A stretch of 64,000 nucleotides of DNA, from NCBI GenBank assembly GCA_026874595.1, contig CM049322.1, positions 43,276,840 through 43,340,839 on the forward strand, given 5' to 3'. Below are positions 1 through 10,359 of the stretch, piece after piece (the stretch's first letter is position 1; each line of letters begins with the position of its first letter). Source of the DNA: Sipunculus nudus. Lineage: Eukaryota; Annelida; Sipuncula; Golfingiida; Sipunculidae. The position numbers and the translations under genes were made by a program. Below the pieces are notes generated by a model, which worked only from the letters and a program-made list of their open reading frames with translations, was not told the DNA's origin and did not search any database.

Positions 1-1098
1 AGTAGTATTAGTGGGTTTCGTGAAAATCACTTACAGTTAACGGATGGACAGACAGACGTATGGACAGTGAGTATACCATAATACGTCCTCTCAGAGACGG
101 GTGTATGAAAATGCATGCCGTTTGGTCGCTGTACCACCCGGCCTGACAAATCAAGATTTTTCCAGCTTCCAACGGTGTTTTTTTTTCACCTCGTATGGGA
201 GTTATAACGCATGCGCAACATTGTATCTTGTGTCTATCATTATTATAATGGTAATCAAACTCTTGGACTTGGTTTACTCACTCACACAACCAGTTACAAT
301 GAATGAAACAGGATAGCCAGATATGGTTAATCTGTGTCCTGGATGGATTTGCTGGGAAACTTTTGTATTTTGCAAAAATAACAGGCTGCATGTGATGTCC
401 ATTAAATATGATGTAAATATTTATGTAATTTTGATTTACGGTTGTTGTACGCCGTGTTTGTTTGTGGAATGAATTCGCTCACTCTTAACAAGTGGCCCAT
501 GGGCCATGACGCTCAGCTGAATCCAAGGAGCCTTGAACAATGGGAAAAGACTCCCAGCGCGCTCAAAACATGCATTTTGCCAATAGCCCTTAGATTTAGG
601 TTACAGTGACATTATTCTACATGCAGCTGTTACCATTTGTTCTTACCTGACTAACATACTGTGAAAATCAAGTTCTTTCACACGGCTTGCAGAAAATGGG
701 TCAAAGTGCCATTTCAGGTTTCAAAGGAGGTTTATAGGGACCTCCCTGAAAGTCATGCATAAGGATTTTAGGCCAAATGGATACAATTTGTTCCCCATCC
801 GACTCACTTGCTCCTTAAAATCACGTGTCCTCCCCTAATTTGCAAAATATAGGTAACCATGACCTAATTTCAAGTTTCCAAGGATATTTTTCATGGAACT
901 CTAAGGTGGTCAAGTTAGAAGATTCTAGGTCCAACACTCATGACTTGTATCCTATTAATGGACATCAGCTTCATTTGAAGTTCTCAAAAATAGACATAAA
1001 ACTACGTAAAAGATTCGAAACTTGAATGGCTTTCTTTCTGCAGTGCAAAACAGATATATGTCTCCTCTACAAGCCAGCCTAAGACATTAGGGGTAAAA
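1..1098. other. Unannotated AT-rich DNA
   Basis: I see no gene, RNA or clear repeat here. The short open frames lack domain features, signal peptides or plausible splice partners. Confidence 0.5.
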
Positions 1099-1099
1099 T

Positions 1100-1440
1100 G
1101 TGCAATATCTTAAAACAATGAATCTAGATCTCAGCAGATTAGAACTTGAAGATCAAGGTCAAGGCTTTTCGAACTTTAGTGACATTTTGGCAGAAAAAAA
1201 CGGGTGTATCAAATTTGAAGAAAAAATCTTCAAAACTTCCGAAGTTATGTGGATCACAATAAGCCAAGAATTGCATAAATTTGACCTTTAAGATCAAGGT
1301 AAAGGTCACAGAATTTCGAACGCGTCCACGATTTTGGTAGGAAAAATGAGTGTTTCAAATTTGGAGGAATATATGCAGCCCTTCAAAAGTTATTGCGTTC
1401 ACAAAACAACTGTAATTCAGCTGATTTGACCTTGAAAATC
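1100..1440 (+). repeat. Degenerate tandem repeat with AGGTCA half-sites
   Basis: Two to three diverged units of roughly 140 bases repeat the theme 'AAGATCAAGGTCAAGG / GAACTTTAGTGACATTTTGG / CAAATTTGAAG'. The short frame reading through it is a by-product of the repeat. The sequence contains TCAAGGTCA and AAAGGTCA, which match nuclear-receptor monomer half-sites; that may be chance. Confidence 0.45.
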
Positions 1441-1454
1441 ACTAGATTACCTAA

Positions 1455-1625
1455 CAAAAAGACACGTGATGTTTCGGGAAACTATAGATTACGTAACAAA
1501 TAAAAACACGTACGATGTTTCAGAAAACTAGATTACGTAACAACCAAGAAATGTAGATAAATTGATACGATTACAATTATGTGATGGTCCCGTAAAAAAA
1601 GGATACATATTGGGCTATATAAAAA

Positions 1626-1701
<76 letters not shown>

Positions 1702-2360
1702 GTGCATCCCGTGGATACCTGCCTCCGCCACGGGAGCATAAGTTTCAGAAACGCTATGCGAACACACATGACACACTCCGAGATGCTGGGCGCTCTGACG
1801 GAAACAAAACAGGTGACCCTGCCACACTGATTTGTGCTGATTTCACTTATTTCTTTTGCTCATATTCCAAGGTTCATTCGTGCATAAGTGACCAAACATT
1901 TGTGTATATTTTCGATGACACTCCAAAATCCGGGAAAGATGGAGGGTCAACTCTAAAATCTAATCGATATTTTCTTCGCCTATTCCCGAAATTCCTTGAA
2001 AATTTTATGAGATTTGTTAATGATTGCGTGAGATACATTGTGAACAAACACACACAGACACACCCTCACACACACAAACACACGCACGTGGGAATGAACG
2101 CAAACCCTCTTGGTGGAAGTAATAATTTAGGTCGCGTCCCCAGTTTTCCGGAACTGATGAAACTGGTCATGATCAACAAACATATGATGTTTCAGGAAAA
2201 TAGATGAACTGATACGACTGCTGTCTTTTGACAGGCTAAAACATAATACCAAATAGCGAGAGAAAATAGAAGAAAAATAGAGTTGGCATAACTTGTCTTT
2301 GGAAAATTGACGAAACTTTTCATGACCAATAAGCATATCATGTTTCAGGATACCAGAAAT
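1455..2360. repeat. Diverged tandem repeats with a 'GATGTTTC' core
   Basis: Two units of about 43 bases lie at 1463-1545 (ATGTTTC plus GATTACGTAACAA). Two further units about 150 bases apart lie near 2150-2197 and 2300-2350 (CATGATCAA, AAGCATAT, ATGTTTCAGG). A (TA)n tract and a CA-rich stretch near 2040-2090 sit between them. The repeats create a long minus-strand frame (2127-2675) with matching internal peptide repeats, which I do not accept as a gene. Confidence 0.4.
1630..1697. repeat. (TA)n microsatellite
   Basis: Uninterrupted TA dinucleotides apart from one TTTA break. The Ile/Tyr-rich reading frames over it are artefacts. Confidence 0.95.
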
Positions 2361-2479
2361 CATATTTAGCATGAACCATGGCTGAGAAATTGATGACATT
2401 GTTATTACTTGGCAGTTACACGCAAAACCCGAAAAAAAACAAGGGTGCGCCAAAAGCTTCAGCAACAGATGAATATAGT

Positions 2480-3250
2480 TATGATCAATATGTAAATAAA
2501 GATTCATAGCCGTAGGTTTTATGGGCATGCTCAGACCCGCAGGGAGCAGTGGGTAGGTTACCAAGAGATTTGATTCGCAGGGCACCATATATCCCTGGAA
2601 GATTAACGTGTGTAGTAGCAACCGTTTTGCGTCTCGAGCATTTGGTACCGCAAGGCCACAGGCCCTCGAAATCACTATTTAAACATGTCTTAACGAACCC
2701 CATATAGCCTTTTGCTACACATAATAATATAAAGACACAAGCTATGAAACGACTGATGGAGGACCCCGAGTCACCAAACAAATGGTTCCGTCTGACCAAA
2801 ACTAACTAGCGTTACGGTTGTTGGCCGCGTATGATTAGCTGTTAAATCAAACTAAGCGGACAGTGTTTGGCGGTCTTAATCTCCATGCAATTCCCGTATG
2901 ACCCGATAGGCTTGCGAGCACCATCGTGGGATCGTCTACAGATCAGCGGCGCTCCCATTGGTCTGATATGATAAACAATCAAGGGTGGCACCACCGTGTA
3001 CGAGTTAGGGCCCTCCACAAAGCCTAAGGTGGATTCCTTATCTAATTTGAACTTCATGTGCTGTCTAATTGTAACTGACATTGACCATTGGCTGGTCAAT
3101 TCCCTGTTCCGGCAGTGATGTCTTCTATAAAAAACAACGCTCTGGTCATGTCTATCTAAATGAACATCCGGAACCTATATAATGCCACATCGGTCAGATT
3201 ACCCCTTTACTCCCTTGACCTGATTAGTCTCAGTTTCAGCTAATTGGCAG
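2480..3250. other. Unrecognised stretch of higher GC content
   Basis: This stretch is visibly less AT-rich than its flanks. It has overlapping minus-strand frames but no domain I recognise, no splice structure I can defend, and no terminal repeats. It could be the remains of a mobile element or a decayed gene; I cannot decide. Confidence 0.3.
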
Positions 3251-3716
3251 ATTATGACCGAAATGGTTTTAACCAGCAACACATCTCAGAAGTTTGGTGG
3301 CTTGTGATTAGCCAAAACTATTCCGAAGGGTAACTATGGGTACACATACTTTGTAGAAATCTAATTTTTTTTCTTCACTCTTTCTTTTATAAATTTATGT
3401 AGGAACAGATACAATAAACCAAAGATTTCTTTATTTCCTCTGTAAAATATGAAAACATATTTAAGGTATGTTAAATTTTTATGTATATTTTAAATCAATT
3501 TAACCAATCAAACATTTCTTTAAAAACAATTTTTGAATTTTGGTTTGAATGATTGCAAAAAAAAAAAACGTATATTAATTAATTTTTTATTCCAATCATC
3601 AAACATTTCATATTTATGAATAATAAGGCTTATATATGCGGCTTATATATGTTCGGTAAAAATATTCTTGATATGTAAACCTTTGGATACAAAATCCTTT
3701 TTTTAATTATTTTGCG

Positions 3717-3892
3717 GGCTGGACTGCGGGCCGGAAACTTTAAAAAAATCCGGGGCGGGGCGGATGCGGGCTAAAAGAAAATTTTGCGGGGGGGTGCGGG
3801 CTGAAAGAATCACAGTAACTGCGGCTAATTTTTTTTCTTTAATTGCGGGGCGGGCTGACAGGGCATGATGCGGGGCGGGTGGGGGACCAGTA
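3717..3892 (+). repeat. G-rich repeat with quadruplex potential
   Basis: Repeated TGCGGGCTG / GGGGCGGGG / GCGGGGCGGGTGGGGG clusters in an otherwise AT-rich region. Around 3862-3891 four G-runs of three or more occur with loops of about 8, 1 and 1 bases, which fits the intramolecular G-quadruplex pattern. The origin is unknown; it may be part of a transposon end. Confidence 0.45.
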
Positions 3893-4010
3893 TTGTTGAG
3901 GAACTATTTAAAACTAAACCATATAGCATTTTATCAGACTAAACCAAAAGACATTGCATTAAAGTAAATCGTGAGGCACTTTATTGAAGTAAACTATATT
4001 AAGTGTTATT
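3893..4010. repeat. Minisatellite M, copy 1
   Basis: Several diverged units of about 25-28 bases resembling AAACTAAACCATAAGGCATT. The same minisatellite starts each of the three tandem blocks (also 9060-9640 and 17040-17340). Confidence 0.7.
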
Positions 4011-4019
4011 TGGTAAATG

Positions 4020-7000
4020 ACTGACAATTGCAAATATCCTCCAATTAAAGGCACATATCCTGGTAGCATTTTTCTTTAGCAAGTAGGCTCACCGACTGTG
4101 GATAGCGGCAGCTTTCCATCCAAACATCGATTAACTGAAGACGTTAAGGTGACATTACAAGCTATTCAGTTCTCACACTTCCGGTATATGCAGATGTGTA
4201 TGCCATTTCTCACAGTACTTTTTAATTTTCATCTGCTTGTCGAACTGTCATTTTCCCGAAGTAATCATGTGATTCTGTTGGAAATAATAACAAATATCAC
4301 ATTCATGGTCGCCTTAAAAGTATATTCAATGCATCAGTTATAAATGACGGGGCTGGATTTATTCGGAAAGATTGTCTCTGCGTCCGTCATGACGGCTTGG
4401 CAGCTTTGTGTGAATCGGTGCCAAGCAGGTAATTAATGTAATTAATTTTGTGGGACAACAATTTTCTTCATTACTTAGATAATATAACATGGCCATACAA
4501 GCCTCTGATGTCAAATGCTACCACACAGTATATATCTTAATCCGACCCTTAGAATGGGTCTTCTGTTATTCACTTGCATCATGACACGCAGGCCTCTATA
4601 AGTCTATTTTAGAAGGCCTGAGTGTCACGTTGTCATGGATAGGCAAACGATAGATAAAAGAGGTTAATGCTGCTCCCGTGTGTTATGGGTACCTAACGTA
4701 CGGGAGTTTGAGCTCAATATTTCTACTGATAACATATCAGTTGGGTCCTCATTGGTGCAATTGACGAGCTAAGTAATCCTAAACGTGCTCATACCTTACC
4801 TGTCATACATACAGGCTTTGAGGTAGCTAGTGAATGTATCCAAAGCTTGCTTGATATCCTGTAAGTAGCACAATAATTATTGTTTCGAATTAATATACAT
4901 GCAGTTATATTCGGTTGTTATACCTACTTTGGCGTCTCGATCCTATAATTTTTGCCAATGTATCTTGATCTGAGGAGGTAAATGAACATTACTGAAGGTT
5001 CCACTGAACGGCTGTTGAAGGTGTCTTCTTATATACTTTCTTCTTACCTTGTGATTAGGCTAATAGTGGACCCCTGTAAAAGGGTTAGGTGAGACGGACA
5101 TCAGGTGTAAAAGTAAAAATTAATAAGAATAACTGGAAAATATCTAGATAAAATGAAAGATGCGGACGCCCCATTCTGGATCCACCACTGCATATGTGTA
5201 AATGCCGGTCCACACTGATCGCCCCGCCGCGCTTAGCTTAAAGAAAATGCTGAGTACATGCAAATACACTGGTGTGTCTACACATAACGTCCCACTGTGC
5301 TGCGCTGTGTAGCACTGAAAAGCAAGGCGGAAGAAAAGTTAACTTTCTCTTCTTTGTAGAGCTGCACAAATACCCAACCGTTAGTTAAATATAGCATGTA
5401 CAGCTGTGTAGCGTAGTATTCGGTGTGGCCGTGCCGTAAGTCACTTTAAATACCTGTGAAAAACTCTGGTTATAGTCTGACTTGCTGCCATATATGCTTA
5501 TTGAAAGTATTTGGATTACTCTGCCCCCCCCCCCCCACCATATTTCATCAACATGTGAGTACGAAAACAAAAAATATGGACGGTGGGATTGGCGTTTTCT
5601 GGGTTATTTCATGTAAAAGGTTGAAGGGATTATCATTCGTAAATGGACACAAGCTATCGGACAAGACCCCCTTTTACGAATTACCGTTGTGATTTCCGGG
5701 GTAACTTACACCTGTTTAACAATCGACACATATATTATTATCATAATACCACTGAATTACCACCTTATTTCCCAAGGTAACTCAGTCCATAGACAAACAG
5801 TATCAGTTAAACTCAACAACCATCTTAGTTATAAGTAACTGACACACAGCAATAGAGACAAGCTCCCTTGGTATCTATCGTTTTCAAGAGCACCATCAAA
5901 GAGTATGAATATATTTATCAGCAACTGTTTGAGAGACATTTTTTCTTCGTATGAAAAAAATTATCATTAATATACCACGGAGTACGTTCTTATTTCCGAA
6001 GAAATCCAAGGGTCTCTTGGCAGTCATCTGAGACATCGGCTGAGATCTCAATAGGCACGGTACAACGAATTACACTTTATAAATGTATCCTCAGGGCACG
6101 GGGAAATATTTTGATTTACCAGTGACTGTCAATGGATCTCAATGTTATGTGATCGACGCTGTTTGTCTGTTTTTCGGCATATTAACCCCAGATAATCTGA
6201 ACGAATTTGAAGTAGATCACGCTTGAGGGTGAGCCATTTAGGTGATTATACGACCAACTGATCAGGTATAATCGTATATTTTTGCTCCGAACCAACATAT
6301 ATCTTGAAATAAATAGCTAATTAAGTCCTCTCCAGTATGACGGGTGGATTAAAAGTTGTTGAAAGTTTTGTCCATAATCGAGTAAAAAAAGTTGAGGTGT
6401 ATGCTCTCCTGAGTGGACAACCATCAATTTTATTTGATTTTCTTTTTATTTCATTTCTTTGTTTATTCAATGGCTGTTATAAAAAAAGCTGAAACTTGGG
6501 CACAACACAATATTAATTAGTTCTAGGTCATGGACGACACCTAATATTTATCTTTGAACTTGAATTAATTCCACCTGCTGTACACTCTTTAGCGAATTTC
6601 CAATTTTCTCTCATTCTCTGTCCCTTTGTATAAAAGACTTCTAACATAGCTTATTTCCTAAATCTGACCTTTGGGCAAAATATTAGTCATAGGTGACAGA
6701 CTTGAACTTGACATTTAATTTTGACTTAAATCTTAACTCCGAGGCATTACTCCCACCCCCCCCCCCCCTCGCCCCCGCACCTATTTATAATTCATGCAAG
6801 TATAGGCCTAAGTGCCAAAGGTAATAGATTTACCTAATGTTCAGCTTAAATAGAATATCCAGTTAATCTGAATTACTATCCACTTGCGGGTGACCATGGG
6901 AGAGGGGTTAAGACGGGAGGGAAGGGGGGGGGGGGGGCTTAGTGCTTAGAGTCCGTGGGTGTTTATGGAGGCAAGAGGCAACTGGAATGTGTCTATGTGA
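4020..7000. repeat. Tandem block, unit 1 (non-coding part)
   Basis: No gene was found. The stretch aligns piecewise with unit 2 (10360-14590) and unit 3 (17925-18860). Landmarks are the CGTGCTCAT...GCTTGCTTGATAT segment at 4680-4930 (also 10360-10570 and 18000-18130), the 'ACTGAACGGCTG..GGTGTCTTC' segment at 4980-5110 (also 10607-10780 and 18184-18330), the poly-C-containing segment at 5455-6170 (also 12290-13140), and the segment at 6530-6960 (also 14200-14590). Poly-C (5524-5536, about 6752-6767) and poly-G (about 6926-6937) runs occur inside. Confidence 0.65.
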
Positions 7001-7011
7001 ACATGCATGCA

Positions 7012-7014
<3 letters not shown>

Positions 7015-7098
<84 letters not shown>
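7015..7098. repeat. (TA)n microsatellite
   Basis: About 42 TA dinucleotides without interruption. Confidence 0.97.
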
Positions 7099-7104
<6 letters not shown>

Positions 7105-8054
7105 AAATGTGTAAATAGTGTATAGGTCTCCGCATCATAGGGATCTTGTACATAATTAATGCTTTGGCCTATGGGGGTATATACACAAAGAGAGAAGAAC
7201 TTACAGGTCATTTAAAGGGGAAATGGAAGCACCATGGCTCATGAAAGTCTAGGTAAAGATGTTGCAAGTTGTTTCCCGGTCCCTAATTTCTCATTACCGA
7301 GTCAAAAGAATTAAGACTGCATTGATAAACATGAATTTATCTCATTAGACAAAAATAAGTTTTGCATTGGAGAAGCAGCGACGATACAGGACCGAAACAT
7401 GGAATCTTCTGTGAGGGAATCTTAAGCAATAAAGTAAAAGGAAGTAAAACCAGTCCTTTATAAGACTGAATACCCAGAAACTCTGAACTCGCTCATACAA
7501 CTTGTAAAATATACCGTACTTTAATGTTATACCTGTCGCAAAACTATTTCATATGCAACCTTTACCCCTTTCACAGTGTAAAACGGTCGCGTTTACAAAG
7601 CGACTACAGTAAAATATGAAAGGCTGCATATGGTAGAAACTCTGCTTTTACATATGACACGGGCAGACAACAGCAGGGCGACATACAGCTGAAATATCCA
7701 TGTACTTTCAATAGAAATATAAGTATTTCATGCTTTCAGGAATTCTTTATTCACCCTTTCATACCCACATTATCAAACAAATATACAACAAGCAGTGTCG
7801 CAAACAATTCTAGAAATCTGCTACAAAATGCGATGGGATATTGACATATTCATGATCCAGTCATACTAAGAAATTGGATTTACTTTCTATTAGGAGGAAC
7901 TTTTATTCCATAATACAAATAATACAGTTATTACTCGTATGAATACAGGTAAACGAACGTTCTCCTATTAGTCTAAAATAAGTAACAAAGATGGGCATTG
8001 TTTTAAAGGGTATTTAAATAATTAGTTAGCGTACTTTTTAGTTGCCACTTCTAT

Positions 8055-8583
8055 TTAACAGACCTTCTCACAGATGGAAAACTGTTTTATCCGACAGCTT
8101 CTATCGTTCCATTTATTTTCCATTCCACGGTTAGGGTTAATTTCGAGACAGTCCTCGTCTCCTCCTGAATTGCTGGGTTCACCCGTTTTCCAATTTGTGT
8201 CACCTGTTTTCCAATTTGTGTATCCTACTTTACTGTGATCAGCTTTCCAGCGCCATAATCCCTCAGACGATATGTCGTTCCCTCCTATCCAGAAAGGAAC
8301 CTTGAAACGTTTTGTGATTTGTGTCAGATGGTCATCCTCTGCCTTGGTTTCAATGGTCACCAGGTGCCCGCCCCTTGTGTGGCAGTTTACCATTGCTTGA
8401 AGCCAATCGAAAGCAGTACGCACAAATAAGTAGCAGCTAGCCCTGAAAGCAACGCTCCGGCTCCCTTGGCGGAAACGGTAGGAGAAACCAGTTTGGTTAC
8501 CAAGAGCTGGATTTTAAACAATACCATATAAAAATATTTGCAATAGAAGGTAAAATATCCTACCTTCTATCTACATCTGTTAT

Positions 8584-8640
<57 letters not shown>

Positions 8641-9019
8641 ATGCACACGTACTGTGTGTTGCTCTTATTACTTTTTCTATATTTAAGATATCCACACATG
8701 TATCACGTTAGTGGTTTCCTAGGATGCTGTTTCTACTTTTCTCAACATTAAAAAAAAAATAATTAGAAAAGACTGTTAAATATGTATGAATACATATTTA
8801 GCCATTACACTATATTATATTATTTTACACATAGTTTAACATATGGACTTTTTACCATTACCATTTAATTCCTTAATTAAACACTACAAGGTAAATCCGA
8901 GGATAAAACGTAAGCACATTTATATGCGAACAAATGCAGAAAATGAAGAAACAAAAAATATAATAATTACCTGCTGATAACACCATAGATGCCAAAAGCA
9001 TATACAAGAAAGATCCCAT
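8055..9019 (-). CDS. Secreted C-type lectin, EPS type (CTL-A)
   Basis: The gene has two coding exons on the minus strand. Exon 1 (9019-8971) encodes the signal peptide MGSFLYMLLASMVLSA and ends in a GTAATT donor in phase 1. Exon 2 (8506-8055) starts after a CAG acceptor in the same phase and encodes the lectin domain; the product is about 166 residues. An AG acceptor just 5' of the ATG (exon from 9033) suggests a further 5' untranslated exon. Domain landmarks are SCYLFV, W-LQAMVNC, HLVTIETK, FWIGGND, GEPSNSGGDEDC and KWNDRSC, then SICEKVC at the end. EPS and WND sit where Ca2+ site 2 residues lie in C-type lectins, so calcium-dependent sugar binding is likely. The N-terminal 'CP' cysteine of long-form domains is missing and an extra C-terminal cysteine is present. 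Just before EPS there is a 7-residue tandem duplication (TNWKTGD/TNWKTGE). AATAAA signals on the minus strand lie near 7902 and 7746. Confidence 0.85.
8181..8222 (-). repeat. 21-bp tandem duplication inside the CTL-A coding exon
   Basis: Units 8181-8201 and 8202-8222 differ at only two bases. They keep the frame and double the peptide TNWKTG(D/E) immediately before the EPS motif. Confidence 0.9.
8586..8638. repeat. (CT)n microsatellite in the CTL-A intron
   Basis: Pure CT dinucleotides. On the gene's strand this is a GA-rich tract about 80 bases upstream of the exon 2 acceptor. Confidence 0.97.
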
Positions 9020-9059
9020 TTTCCTCGAGTCTTCTACATGAAAGGAAATTTATTGCATG

Positions 9060-9640
9060 GTGTAGAACTAAATCATTATGCACAGTATTAAACTAAACCA
9101 AAAGGCATTCCTATAAGCGGAACCTGAAGGCATTGTATTAAAGTAAGCATATAAGACATTTTTCAGGCCCTCTTTTAAACTAAAAAATAAGGCACCTTTT
9201 TAACCTTAATCGTAAGGCATTCATTTATACTAAACTGGAAGGCTTTGCACCAGACTAAACCACAAAGCATTATGTAAACTTAAACATAAGGCACTGTATT
9301 AAACTAAACCAAAAGGCATTGTTGAGGAACTATTTAAAACTAAACCATACAGCATTTGTGAGACTAAACCATAAGGCATTGCATTAAAGTAAACTATGAG
9401 GCACTGTATTAAGTAAACCAGTAGACATTGTTCAAAACCAAAAGATAAACCATTGTATCTGACAAAATCACGAGGCATTGTATAAGGCAATATTTTAAAC
9501 TAAACCATAGGACAGTGTATTAAACTAAACAATATTGCATTGTATTTATCTAAACCATAAGGTATAGTATAAGACAAAACCATAAGGCACTGCATCAAAC
9601 TAAACTATGATGTATTGCATCAAACTAAACCATAAAATGT
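9060..9640. repeat. Minisatellite M, copy 2
   Basis: About twenty diverged units of the AAACTAAACCATAAGGCATT type, period about 25-30 bases. It lies directly upstream of the CTL-A signal exon, probably in or before its 5' untranslated intron. Confidence 0.85.
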
Positions 9641-9870
9641 CATTATATGCTTCCTGGCACATAAAAAAATAACACCTGTATATGTAATGCACTGTCTCAC
9701 CTTGTTTCATAAAAAAACTCAAGAAAAGAAAATTTGACTTTATCGTTTTAATCATATGAGGTCATATAAAACATATATAACAATCAGATTTATTAGAGAA
9801 TACAATGAACATAATCACTTATTTCAAATACATGAACAAATAATTTTGAAAAAAGTGCCCTAACCGTCTA

Positions 9871-10340
9871 CAGTGAAACACTGGGCTGCGGATACCCCTC
9901 TGGGATAGACAACCCTCGTAACGAACAGTTTTCGGCACGACCAATCGTATTTACTACTTGAAGAGCCCCTCTAGGGCGGACACCCCGCTAATGAGGACAA
10001 CGGACACTATTCGTCCGCCCGACAGTTAAAATCACCCCTGGACACCCAAACGGCCGCCTGGGCCGGTGACAGGACAAATACTTTGTAATTCCGATTATGT
10101 TCTGTTTCAGGTAAGATTGAACCACTGTTTTCATTATATAGACAAGTAGCTATGGAAATAAAACAAAAGACATTTCACTCCATGTATACCTCGAAGTTTG
10201 TAATTTGTTACCAAAAGGGTTGAATTATGCCGAGCTTTAGCAAAATTTGCTACCTAATTAAATAGTTCCCACAAGGCCGACCACCCTAGGCTGGATGTTT
10301 AGGTATTGATCTCTGATAATATCGTCGGCGATAATTACTC
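9871..10340 (+). mobile_element. Pogo/Tigger-like non-autonomous DNA element, 5' part
   Basis: It starts TA|CAGTGAAACACTGGGCTGCGG, like the element at 40839-42006 (CAGTGAACCCCAAGGCTGCG). Internal sequence also aligns (TTCTG-TTC, ATAGACAAGTAGCTATG, TTATGCCGAGCTTT). I do not find the right terminal repeat, so the right limit is approximate. The TIR start CAGTG with a TA target is typical of pogo/Tigger elements. No transposase frame is visible. Confidence 0.5.
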
Positions 10341-10359
10341 AACGACAATCTTTTGTATT

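Noticed and set aside
2127-2675. 182-codon minus-strand open frame
   Set aside because: It crosses a tandem DNA repeat and shows matching internal peptide repeats, with no recognisable domain, signal peptide or intron context.
6908-7153. Ile/Tyr-repeat reading frames over TA tracts (also near 1533-1827, 31165-31414, 42526-42783, 51744-51977)
   Set aside because: Products of (TA)n microsatellites.
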